Positions 1-7,678 of a stretch of DNA of 64,000 nucleotides are shown piece after piece. The notes beneath the pieces are model-generated. The model did no database searches and was not told the DNA's origin. It saw nothing but the letters and a program-made list of their open reading frames with translations. Both the position numbers and the translations under genes were made by a program. Where the stretch lies: positions 1,860,001 to 1,924,000 of the forward strand of contig NZ_CP009928.1 of NCBI RefSeq assembly GCF_001021975.1. Reading direction: 5' to 3'. The number at the start of each line of letters is the position of its first letter. The first letter of the stretch is position 1. Source of the stretch: Chryseobacterium gallinarum (GTDB lineage: Bacteria > Bacteroidota > Bacteroidia > Flavobacteriales > Weeksellaceae).

Positions 1-321
1 TTGATTAAAAATAAAAGCAATATCATTGGCAATCTCAACCAGCCTTTCTTCTTTATCTTCAATAAGAGAAACGGAAACCTCATCACCAAACGTTTTTCCA
101 AGCTGTTTTCTGATTTCCTGGGTCAGTCCTAAAATATGGCAATCGGATTTCATTTTAGCCAGACTTCCGCGATACTCTACTTTGCCATCAAATGTAGCTT
201 TAATTTTTACCAAACCTTTTTTCCCGAATAATTCCTCAGTAGAAAAAGGAAAATCTACAAAAGCAGCATTCATTGTGCCGGTTTGTCTGATAGTAGCGGT
301 GAACTCAATAGGTGGTTTCAT
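1..321 (-). CDS. DUF1905 domain protein (C-terminus off the left edge)
   Basis: An open frame of 107 codons runs leftward from an ATG at 321 and continues past the window edge. It begins MKPPIEFTATIRQTG and contains an ELFGKKGLVKIKATFDGKVE segment followed by a GLTQEIRKQLGKTFGDEVSV segment. That order (beta-rich start, a LFG.kG.VkV stretch, then lRk.lGk..GD.V) is typical of the small DUF1905 beta-barrel domain, often found alone or joined to a YdeI/OmpD-associated domain. Whether a second domain follows cannot be seen. The function of the family is not established. The gene lies downstream of, and in the same direction as, the S46 peptidase, but a terminator separates them. Confidence 0.72.
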   Translation of the reverse strand, partial: MKPPIEFTATIRQTGTMNAAFVDFPFSTEELFGKKGLVKIKATFDGKVEYRGSLAKMKSDCHILGLTQEIRKQLGKTFGDEVSVSLIEDKEERLVEIANDIAFIFNQ

Positions 322-342
322 AATAAAGCTTTTAAAATCCAA

Positions 343-378
343 AAATAAAAAAAACCGTGAAAGCAAATTTCACGGTTT
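343..378 (-). terminator. Rho-independent terminator after the S46 peptidase gene
   Basis: An 11-bp perfect inverted repeat (352-362 with 368-378, aaaccgtgaaa / tttcacggttt) has a 5-base loop. On the minus strand it is followed by a run of T's (A-rich 343-354 on the plus strand). It sits 20 bases after the stop of the S46 peptidase gene and separates it from the DUF1905 gene. Confidence 0.8.
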
Positions 379-397
379 CAAAATAGATCAAAAAAGA

Positions 398-2605
398 TTA
401 TTTTTTCTTTGTTTTCTTAGGAGTTGCAGTAGTTCCTGAATTTTTGGTTTTTGTATCTGCCGGAGTATTCTCTCCTCTTACAAGCTTTAATTCATCAATT
501 AATCTTCTTGCTCCTGCATACTTATCGATGGTCCAAAGGACAAAACGAACGTCCACATTGATTGTTTTTTGCCATTCAGGCTCAAATACAATATCCCCGC
601 TTAATGCTTCGCTGTTTCCGTCGAAAGCAATACCGATAAGGTTTCCGTCTCCGTCAATCACAGGAGAACCAGAGTTTCCACCTGTAATATCATTGTTGGA
701 AAGGAAGTTGACAGGCATATATCCTGCAGCATCAGCATACTGCCCGAAATCTTTAAGATTGTAAAGATCAATCACTCTCTGAGGAAGGTCAAACTCTTCA
801 TCCCCTTTCTTGTATTTACCTACAAGACCGGTCATATCTGTATAATAGTTATCAGTAACACCGAAATAGTTTCTGTCACTTCTGATAGGAAGTTTATCTA
901 CAGTTCCGTAAGTTAATCTCATCGTAGAGTTGGCATCCGGATAGAATTTTTTCTCAGGCATAGCTTTCATTAAGCCGGCTAGGAACAGACGGTTGTTTTT
1001 TGCGAAATTATCATCTATCTTAACATATCTTTCAGTATTCATTCTCTGATCTGCTTCTATACCGTTAGCTATTTTCCAAAGTGGATCAGCATCAAGTTTT
1101 AATGCGTCAGGATGCAATAAGAAATTGGTAGCAGAAGTCTTGTTTGCAAAAATAGAAGAATAGGCAAGGTTAGAAACATTTTTAGCATCTAATCCTAGGA
1201 TGGTAGCAGAAGCCACCTCCTTGTTTTTCACTCTGGCCTGGTAAAGGCTGGTCATTGCAGCCAGCATCTCTCCTTCCAGAGATGGGTTGAAGTTTTCGTA
1301 AGCCGCTTTAATAGCTGCTTCTGTTTTAGCTTTCATTGCTAATCTTCCCTGCATATCCTGGGCAGCATAGGTTTTAAATAAAGATCCCAGTCTCGCAGCA
1401 AGGGATATATATTTTACATTTCTTGAAAACTGGCTGGCATAGTTTCTTTCAACATTTCTGTCTGAAACCTGGTTATAATAAACTCCGATATCTTCCAGGA
1501 CACCGTCATAAGCTTCATTTCCAGGCATAGAAGCCCATTTTTTAAAGGTCTCTTCAATCTTTTGCTTATCAGAGATCGTACCGTTTTTCTCAACAGCATC
1601 TATTGTTCCCTGTCTGTTTTTCCAGTAATTGGCCACAGAAGCATATTGAGAAGCATAGTTAAGCTGAGTAGCCTTATCTTTATCCATGTATTTTTTCATA
1701 ACGTCCATGGCTACTTTGGAAGCTTCAACCCATGCCGGATAATCTTTGCTTACCATTTGCTGGATACCATAAGAAGTCAGGTAACGGTTGGTTCTTCCCG
1801 GATAACCCAGGATCATTGAGAAATCGCCAGGTTTAATTCCTTTAAGGGAAACCGGAAGAAAATGCTTAGGCTTCAATGGAACATTGCCCGGAGAATATTC
1901 GGCAGGGTTACCTGCGGCATCAGCATACACTCTGAATACTGTGAAATCTGCCGTATGTCTTGGCCATTCCCAGTTATCCGTATCTCCACCGAATTTTCCT
2001 AATGAAGAGGGTGGTGCACCTACTAATCTGATATCTTTATAATCCTGATACACAAAATAGTAGAATTCATTTCCATTGAAGAAGTCTTTTACAACGACTG
2101 TATATTTCCCGTTTTCAGAGTTTTCTGCCTGGATAGCCTTGGTTTCAGCATCAATAACAGCTTTTCTCTCTGCTCCGGTCATATTGTTGTTAAGTTTGGA
2201 ATTGATTCTTTGCGTAGCATCATCCATTCTCACTAAAAATCTTACGTAAAGATCCTTTGCATTGAATTCGTCCTTTTGTTTCATTGCCCAGAAACCATTC
2301 TTCAGGTAGTCTTTTTCTGGTGTAGAAGCAGCGGCAACAGCGCCGTAGCCACAATGGTGGTTGGTGAATATAAGTCCTTTATCAGAAACAATTTCACCTG
2401 TACAGAAGCCACCGAAGCTTACGATAGCGTCTTTTAAGCTCGAATTGTTTACCGAGTAAATTTCTTCAGGCGTAAGATGTAGACCCTCTTTTTGCATATC
2501 AACACCATTAAGTCTTTTGATGAGCATTAGCAGCCACATCCCCTCATCCGCCCTCATCTGAGCAAAGCTCAGCAAGAAAGTGAATAGTAGAAATAGTCTT
2601 TTCAT
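398..2605 (-). CDS. S46 family serine dipeptidyl-peptidase (DPP7-like)
   Basis: A 735-aa exported protease of the S46 family, which removes dipeptides from the N-terminus of oligopeptides in the periplasm of asaccharolytic Bacteroidota. The ATG at 2605 is chosen because it gives a clean signal peptide (MKRLFLLFTFLLSFAQMRA); an upstream in-frame start at 2776 would put 57 odd residues in front. The catalytic triad segments are all present: TNHHCGYG (His, about residue 84), DTDNWEWPRH (Asp region) and GGNSGSP (Ser, about residue 645). The residue 18 positions after the catalytic Ser, in AFDGN, is Gly. In family work Gly here marks DPP7-type preference for hydrophobic P1 and Arg marks DPP11 (Asp/Glu), so DPP7-like specificity is inferred. 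It ends with a lysine-rich tail. Confidence 0.93.
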   Translation of the reverse strand: MKRLFLLFTFLLSFAQMRADEGMWLLMLIKRLNGVDMQKEGLHLTPEEIYSVNNSSLKDAIVSFGGFCTGEIVSDKGLIFTNHHCGYGAVAAASTPEKDYLKNGFWAMKQKDEFNAKDLYVRFLVRMDDATQRINSKLNNNMTGAERKAVIDAETKAIQAENSENGKYTVVVKDFFNGNEFYYFVYQDYKDIRLVGAPPSSLGKFGGDTDNWEWPRHTADFTVFRVYADAAGNPAEYSPGNVPLKPKHFLPVSLKGIKPGDFSMILGYPGRTNRYLTSYGIQQMVSKDYPAWVEASKVAMDVMKKYMDKDKATQLNYASQYASVANYWKNRQGTIDAVEKNGTISDKQKIEETFKKWASMPGNEAYDGVLEDIGVYYNQVSDRNVERNYASQFSRNVKYISLAARLGSLFKTYAAQDMQGRLAMKAKTEAAIKAAYENFNPSLEGEMLAAMTSLYQARVKNKEVASATILGLDAKNVSNLAYSSIFANKTSATNFLLHPDALKLDADPLWKIANGIEADQRMNTERYVKIDDNFAKNNRLFLAGLMKAMPEKKFYPDANSTMRLTYGTVDKLPIRSDRNYFGVTDNYYTDMTGLVGKYKKGDEEFDLPQRVIDLYNLKDFGQYADAAGYMPVNFLSNNDITGGNSGSPVIDGDGNLIGIAFDGNSEALSGDIVFEPEWQKTINVDVRFVLWTIDKYAGARRLIDELKLVRGENTPADTKTKNSGTTATPKKTKKK

Positions 2606-2691
2606 TTTATAAAATAATTTTTGTGTCGCTAATTTACTAATTTTTACGAGATTCTGTCCCGGATTGGTATGAAAATGGGTGGATAATCCGC

Positions 2692-3126
2692 ATGAAAAAA
2701 ATACTATTATCACTTTTGGCAGTTTTGCTTGCAGGTACAGTTTGGAATTGTTCAACAGTGCCTGAGAAAAACCCATCCCTTCAGAGGCAATGGATGCTTG
2801 TCTCTTTTGATGGTTTTTCCAGGGATCAGCTGATTGCCCATAAAGCAGAAGTGAACCTGACTGCTGAAATGAAAGGTAATACTATTCAGGGCAGTGCCTT
2901 TATGGGATGTAACCGGATGTCATTTGCTTCCGGATTTAAAAAAAACGGGCAGGTAAATATTTCAAATATTACAGGAACAATGAAGGCCTGCAGGGATATG
3001 GCGTTGGAAAGCGCTTTCCAGAAGAAGTTTACTACCATGACAAAATATACCATTGAGGGACATTTTTTAACCTTATCTGATGACCATGGCCATTCAATGA
3101 AGTTTGTAGCCGCTGATTGGGATTAA
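2692..3126 (+). CDS. META-domain lipoprotein (HslJ-like)
   Basis: A 144-aa protein with an N-terminal hydrophobic segment ending in a Cys (AGTVWNC), probably a lipoprotein signal although the lipobox is not canonical. The rest matches the META/HslJ fold: QRQWMLVSFDG at the start, then GSAFMGCNRMSF and ITGTMKACRDMALE. The GCNR...tmmaC pair of segments is the usual signature of META proteins. HslJ of Escherichia coli is linked to novobiocin resistance and other members to stress; no specific role can be read here. It is divergently oriented from the S46 gene, with 86 bases between starts. Confidence 0.82.
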   Translation: MKKILLSLLAVLLAGTVWNCSTVPEKNPSLQRQWMLVSFDGFSRDQLIAHKAEVNLTAEMKGNTIQGSAFMGCNRMSFASGFKKNGQVNISNITGTMKACRDMALESAFQKKFTTMTKYTIEGHFLTLSDDHGHSMKFVAADWD

Positions 3127-3147
3127 AATAATGGAGTCTATCATACC

Positions 3148-3183
3148 AGAAGTCCGCCATATAGAGCGGACTTCTTTTGTTTG
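3148..3183 (+). terminator. Terminator after the META lipoprotein gene
   Basis: A 10-bp perfect stem (agaagtccgc 3148-3157 with gcggacttct 3166-3175) with an 8-base loop is followed by a T-rich tract. It begins 21 bases after the stop. It lies between convergent genes, but the T tract favours plus-strand use. Confidence 0.85.
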
Positions 3184-3219
3184 AAAAATCTGGATTGGTT
3201 ATCAGCTTTTTTGAGGGTA

Positions 3220-3627
3220 TTAGTTTTTAGGAATTGTTTTTTTTATTTCCTCCAGGGTTGCTGTGTTGGATAACCCCGTAACGTTGCTATTTGTGTTCCT
3301 AGAATTAACCGTGTTATGGTTTGCCTGTCTATTGGGAATTGTTTTTTTTATTTCTTCCAGGGTTGCTGTGTTGGGAAGCAGCTTTCCTGAGTTCGTGGAT
3401 GCTTTAGGGCTTTGTGTCTGTTTTTTTACTTCCAGCCCATGGTCAGATGCCAATCCTGTTTTTGTTGTTTCTGTATTTTCTGAGGCTTCCTGCATCAATT
3501 TTGTCTGCAGCTCTTTTGCCTGTTTCACAGCCTGGGTTTGATCTTCCACAGGAACTGTCTGCTTGTTTTCCTGGGCATAAATCAGGGAACCTAAAAATAA
3601 TAGCGGGATAATATATGCTGTTTTCAT
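3220..3627 (-). CDS. Secreted 135-aa protein with duplicated NTATLEEIKKTIP motif
   Basis: A small exported protein of unknown family. It has a signal peptide (MKTAYIIPLLFLGSLIYAQ), then a Gln/Lys/Thr-rich polar region. A 14-residue motif occurs twice, LPNTATLEEIKKTIPN near residues 85-100 and LSNTATLEEIKKTIPK at the C-terminal end. The second copy ends the protein, so it may be a short binding or sorting element, but no known T9SS sorting domain is present. The gene starts 5 bases after the stop of the 840-aa repeat protein and is the last gene of that operon. Function unknown. Confidence 0.7.
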   Translation of the reverse strand: MKTAYIIPLLFLGSLIYAQENKQTVPVEDQTQAVKQAKELQTKLMQEASENTETTKTGLASDHGLEVKKQTQSPKASTNSGKLLPNTATLEEIKKTIPNRQANHNTVNSRNTNSNVTGLSNTATLEEIKKTIPKN

Positions 3628-3632
3628 GAGGT

Positions 3633-6155
3633 TTATTTTATGTTGACTAATACTTGAATTTTTCCGGTCTCTTTTTGGTCATAATCCTGAAGTGCTTTTC
3701 CAATGACTTGCCCAATTTTTACTTTTCTAAGGTCAGCTTTCATGGCAATACCTGCTTTCGATGAAGTAACCAAAAGATCACCTCTTTTTATTCTACCGTT
3801 TTCAAGACATACCTTCGTTGGAATGACCCCTATCACGCCCATTGGTACTTTTCCTGAAAGATCAGCGTCAATATGTTCTTCGGTAAGAAGGACTCCCGGT
3901 TTGGTTGCATATACACCTGCAACAAGGTTGGAATAAGGCTTTGAAGACTTTTCTACCGTTCTGTCTGTGCTTGTGGAAATAACCAGGATATCCCCGGCTT
4001 CATATGCTGAGACAGGACCTTTCACATCAAAAGCCTCGGCAATGTCAGCACCACTGTTTTGTGTACCCCCGTTGAAGAATCCTTTTCCGGCAGAGTTAAT
4101 TCTGGCAACATTTACCGTTCCGGGGTCTCCGGATTTAAATAAAGCAATTGAGCCATTACTATGGGTCTCTACAGTAAGGGGAGGGTTGGTATTGGCTGCA
4201 TTGTAATTAACAAACCTTGCGGCACGGCCATTTCCAAAATTAGGAACCCATGCGTATAAAGCATTTCCTGAGCCCTCTGCAGAGGTTTCAACACCATCGC
4301 CCGTATTGGATGCGTTGGCAGTGATGGCATTTCCATTCCCTTCTGCAATAGCAATCAGGGCAGGACCGTTTCCTGCCGGGTTGCTGGCATAAAATAGTCC
4401 CCCATATCCTCCCGTTCCGGAAGAAAGACCATAAATACCGGCTGTTCCGAAATTGGCAAACTGGGAATTTACTTCCCCTTTTACGGCTGGAGAGGTTCCG
4501 GTTACTTTATCTACTTTAAAGTTTCCTGCAATACCATTTCCTACGGTGGTTACCGTTATGGCATCACTTGTATTGGATTCGTTAAAGATATTGAATCGCC
4601 CTGCGCGGCCGGTTGCAAAACTGGGAACCCAGGCATATAATGCATTCCCGCCTCCATCGATATTGGCTTCTACAGCATTTCCGTTTTTGCTGGCATTGGC
4701 AGTAATGGCATTTCCGTTTCCATCGGTAATGACTACTAATGCGGGCCCGTTTCCGGCTACATTAGATGCATGGAAGAGACCGGCATAGCCTCCTGTTCCA
4801 GAAGAAATACCGAAAACTCCTGCCGCACCGAAGTTTCCAAATATTGTTTTTACTTCACCTCTTACTGCTGCAGCTACACTATTGGTGTTGTTGACAAGAA
4901 ATGAGGCTGCATTTCCCTGAGTGTTGTCCGGAATATTTCCGTTTCCGTTAGTTTCTACTTCCAATGTATTGGCGGCTGTATTGATTTGATTAAAATTTTC
5001 AAATTTTCCTGCCCGTCCGGTACTGTTATTCAAACCTACCTGGCCATATACCCCGATACCCGTTCCCGATGTATTAGTGGCGACAAACCCTCTTACACCA
5101 TATCCGCCTCCATCATTTCTTCCGACTACGGCTCCGGCAATATCACTGGTGGTTCTTCCCACTACAGCTTCACCGCCTCCATTGTTATCTCCTACAACAC
5201 CGGCAGAAGACACGGCAGAAGTAATGCCATGATGCGCAAATCCTGATACTGTAGAACTTCTTACCCCGGCTCCGTTTCCGGTAGTAGTAACATTCACTAC
5301 TGTCCCGTTTCCTACACTGGAGACACTGAGTGCATTATTGTTGTTGGCATTATTAAAAATTGAAATTGCAGCCGGAATTCCGTTGTTACTGGTTGCGGTA
5401 AGACCGGTGCCTGTATTACTGTTGGCATAAACCCCAATTCCGTTGGCGCTTGCATTCCCGTATACCCCTAAGCCATTAGGAGTAACGCCATATACACCCC
5501 AGCCGCTTCCGTTCTGACTTCCGTATACGCCTACGCCCAGGCCGCCGGTCCCGTTATTGATACCGCGTACCCCTGAAGAAAAACCACCGGGGGAAGCGTT
5601 TGTAACAATTCCCCGTACGGCTGCAATATTTGATGTGGTTGCTGTATTGCTGCCTTCTAGTGAAGTCCCGTCACCATCATTTGTTAATGAAAATAGGGTA
5701 GCAGCATTATTTACGGTATTGGTATAGGGAATTGCAAATGTTCCGCCACTACTTCCTGCCGATTTTGCATACATGGCATAAGGCACACTTAGCAGTTGGC
5801 TTGTCCCTGTTATGGTATAATTATTTCCTCCGGCAGGATCAGTTTCTGTCTTTAAATAATAGTTTCCTGAAGGCCAGTTGATGGTAGCAAATGTTCCCGA
5901 AAGTACTGTTCCGGATCCTATTTCCAGAGTGATAAGTCCATTGGCATTAGTATTCCCTGTAAGTCTTTCAGAATAGACCTCTGTACCTGCAGGAGAACCT
6001 TGTAATATTGTTGCTTTAACGGCAATGCTTTGGTTATTCAGCAATTGACCTGATCCGTTCCTGATAATTGCCTGATAGCTCATTTTTTCCGGAACCTGCG
6101 CGATTGCCATACAAAGTCCATACAGGATCCAGAACGTTAATAGTATTTTTTTCAT
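3633..6155 (-). CDS. Large secreted repeat protein with tail-fibre-like C-terminal region
   Basis: An 840-aa exported protein. After the signal peptide (MKKILLTFWILYGLCMAIAQ) comes the segment VPEKMSYQAIIRN, common in Bacteroidota surface proteins, then a beta-rich region up to about residue 140. The middle (about 150-690) is Gly/Asn/Ala-rich and built of short GVYG / GNGxA / SGTGGYxGLF repeats, including two long modules of about 127 residues in tandem. The C-terminal 140 residues (GADIAEAFDVKGP, then GDILVIS, VPMGVIGVIPTKV, GRIKRGDLLVTSSKAG) resemble the non-repetitive ends of bacterial tail-fibre or collagen-like surface proteins. The S74 chaperone motif is not seen. It lies between a T9SS protein (6 bases upstream) and the 135-aa protein (5 bases downstream), so it is probably a cell-surface or adhesion component. 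Exact role unknown. Confidence 0.8.
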   Translation of the reverse strand: MKKILLTFWILYGLCMAIAQVPEKMSYQAIIRNGSGQLLNNQSIAVKATILQGSPAGTEVYSERLTGNTNANGLITLEIGSGTVLSGTFATINWPSGNYYLKTETDPAGGNNYTITGTSQLLSVPYAMYAKSAGSSGGTFAIPYTNTVNNAATLFSLTNDGDGTSLEGSNTATTSNIAAVRGIVTNASPGGFSSGVRGINNGTGGLGVGVYGSQNGSGWGVYGVTPNGLGVYGNASANGIGVYANSNTGTGLTATSNNGIPAAISIFNNANNNNALSVSSVGNGTVVNVTTTGNGAGVRSSTVSGFAHHGITSAVSSAGVVGDNNGGGEAVVGRTTSDIAGAVVGRNDGGGYGVRGFVATNTSGTGIGVYGQVGLNNSTGRAGKFENFNQINTAANTLEVETNGNGNIPDNTQGNAASFLVNNTNSVAAAVRGEVKTIFGNFGAAGVFGISSGTGGYAGLFHASNVAGNGPALVVITDGNGNAITANASKNGNAVEANIDGGGNALYAWVPSFATGRAGRFNIFNESNTSDAITVTTVGNGIAGNFKVDKVTGTSPAVKGEVNSQFANFGTAGIYGLSSGTGGYGGLFYASNPAGNGPALIAIAEGNGNAITANASNTGDGVETSAEGSGNALYAWVPNFGNGRAARFVNYNAANTNPPLTVETHSNGSIALFKSGDPGTVNVARINSAGKGFFNGGTQNSGADIAEAFDVKGPVSAYEAGDILVISTSTDRTVEKSSKPYSNLVAGVYATKPGVLLTEEHIDADLSGKVPMGVIGVIPTKVCLENGRIKRGDLLVTSSKAGIAMKADLRKVKIGQVIGKALQDYDQKETGKIQVLVNIK
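4106..4865 (-). repeat. Two tandem ~380-bp coding modules inside the 840-aa protein
   Basis: Two in-frame modules of 378-381 bp follow each other. Each encodes GEV.....FGxAGxxG, SSGTGGYxGLF, NPAGNGPAL-like, GNGNAITANAS and GNALYAWVPxF segments in the same order. Matching points are 4852 versus 4471 and 4626 versus 4245. They are diverged enough at DNA level to be an old duplication. Confidence 0.8.
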
Positions 6156-6161
6156 GGTAAT

Positions 6162-6638
6162 TTAGTTTTTGATAATTTTAAATGTTTTAATATTTTCTCC
6201 GTTCCGGTTAATCCTGATGATATACATGGCAGACGGAAGAGAAGAAAAATTAAGCTCGGATTTCGATTGGATGATCATATCTTTTCTGATCAGTTTACCC
6301 TGCGCATCGAATAACTGATACTCCGAACCTTTATAATTATTTGTAGTAAAATCCAGATACAGATAATCTTTGAAGGGATTCGGATAGAGCAGGATACCTT
6401 CCTGGTCCGATAACATTTCATGCGTAGAGAGTGCGGTGACTTCGTAAGCTTGTTGTAAGCCTTCCTGTACCTGGGGTCCGGTACCTTTATAGAGATAAGC
6501 AATTTGGCCTATACTGTAAGAAACCGAGCCACTGCCGTCTGATGCATTCATTCCGGTGGCCAATACGGCTGACTGGGCCTGTAGTATTGCAGCGGAGAAT
6601 ATAAATACAGGGAAATAATAAATAGATGTCTTTTTCAT
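6162..6638 (-). CDS. Small T9SS type A sorting-domain protein
   Basis: A 158-aa protein with a signal peptide (ends LQAQSAV), a short beta-domain (DGSGSVSYSIGQIAY then EGLQQAYEV) and a C-terminal type A secretion signal of the type IX system. The sorting domain shows the usual pieces: LLYPNPFKDYLYL, YQLFDAQGKLI, SSLPSAMYIIRI and a basic end KTFKIIKN. The protein is therefore expected to be exported through T9SS and anchored or released at the cell surface. It is the first gene of a three-gene operon with the 840-aa repeat protein (6-base gap). Small proteins of this build often precede tail-fibre-like proteins in flavobacteria. Confidence 0.85.
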   Translation of the reverse strand: MKKTSIYYFPVFIFSAAILQAQSAVLATGMNASDGSGSVSYSIGQIAYLYKGTGPQVQEGLQQAYEVTALSTHEMLSDQEGILLYPNPFKDYLYLDFTTNNYKGSEYQLFDAQGKLIRKDMIIQSKSELNFSSLPSAMYIIRINRNGENIKTFKIIKN

Positions 6639-6776
6639 AGGTAACAGTTTTATTTTGGAGGAAAATTCGGGAGAACTAAATTACCACCTATTAAAATCCA
6701 TTATCAGAAAAATAGACTAACGACAGGAATAATCGACCAATGTCATTTTGTGAATTATTGTTAAATTCACACAACC

Positions 6777-7484
6777 TTAAAGCTCAAAGAAGGATAGATT
6801 GTTTTTATAAGCCCTGCCAATGGGGAGTTTTATATGATGTGCCAATTCTATTTCATGACAGCTCTTTCCACGGATAAGATGCCGGGGAACGGCATAACTA
6901 CGGTGGATCCTTATAAAAGAATCAAAAAAGCTTTTATGGAGAAGATTTCCTAAAGAATCTAAAATACAATGGTTTTTCTCAAGGGTGATAATCCGGGTAT
7001 AATCTTTTAAGGCTTCCAGATAAAGAATATCTGTTTTTTGGATTTGAAAGATACTTCCGCCTTCTTTTATTTTGATGCAATTTTCACCAAGCATGGCATC
7101 ATAGCTCTCACACTTTTCTTTTAGTTTAAAAAAATCAAAAAGCCGCTGCATGGAATAATGAAACCGTTCCGGTGTTAATGGTTTAGTGATAAAATCCAAG
7201 GTATTGATTTCAAAAGCCCCGGCTGCCAATTCGGGATGCGAACTTACAAAAATGCATGCAGGGATTTTATGGGCCAGCTTTCTGAATTCCAGGCCGCTCA
7301 TTCCTTTTAAGATGGTTTCAGTAAGTAAAAGATCAATGGGAAGCTCCAGGTAAGGAATAGCTTTTTCTGCCGAATCGAAAGAAGCGACTATTTCCAGGTT
7401 TTCATACTTTTTAAGATAATGTTGAAGAACCAGTCTGTCCAGTTCATCATCATCAATAATCATACATCTGATAGGAGTAATCAT
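6777..7484 (-). CDS. LytTR-family response regulator with Glu at the phospho-acceptor site
   Basis: A 235-aa transcription regulator with an N-terminal receiver domain (1-120) and a C-terminal LytTR DNA-binding domain (about 130-235). The receiver has the acidic pair (CMIIDDDELD), the Ser switch residue (FVSSHP) and the Lys-Pro motif (FITKPLTPERF). The segment that normally reads LxxLDIxMPxMSG is here DLLLTETILKGMSG, so Glu56 stands where the phosphorylated Asp should be. Such a change can mimic phosphorylation, so activity may not need a kinase (inference). The LytTR part shows IQKTDILYLEALKDYTRI and FIRIHRSYAVP. No histidine kinase gene is adjacent. It lies 138 bases upstream of, and parallel to, the surface-protein operon, a plausible target. 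Confidence 0.88.
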   Translation of the reverse strand: MITPIRCMIIDDDELDRLVLQHYLKKYENLEIVASFDSAEKAIPYLELPIDLLLTETILKGMSGLEFRKLAHKIPACIFVSSHPELAAGAFEINTLDFITKPLTPERFHYSMQRLFDFFKLKEKCESYDAMLGENCIKIKEGGSIFQIQKTDILYLEALKDYTRIITLEKNHCILDSLGNLLHKSFFDSFIRIHRSYAVPRHLIRGKSCHEIELAHHIKLPIGRAYKNNLSFFEL

Positions 7485-7678
7485 GATCGTCTGGCTATAA
7501 ATTTTTAATTTAAATATTTAAAAATCAGCAAATTATTATATAAAGTTATGGTTTTTTATCAATCAATAAATGTTTTAGCTTAAAATTATATTAAAAATTG
7601 TTATTAAGTAAAATTAGATTTTGTTTTTTTTATGAAAAAATATTATCTTGTAAAAATCATAAACATAGATAGAATTTA

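Noticed and set aside
2606..2776. Longer start of the S46 peptidase at 2776
   Set aside because: It adds 57 residues in front of a clean signal peptide and overlaps the divergent META gene start.
4106..4865. Repeats in the 840-aa gene considered as CRISPR or non-coding repeats
   Set aside because: The units are ~380 bp, in frame, diverged and clearly coding.
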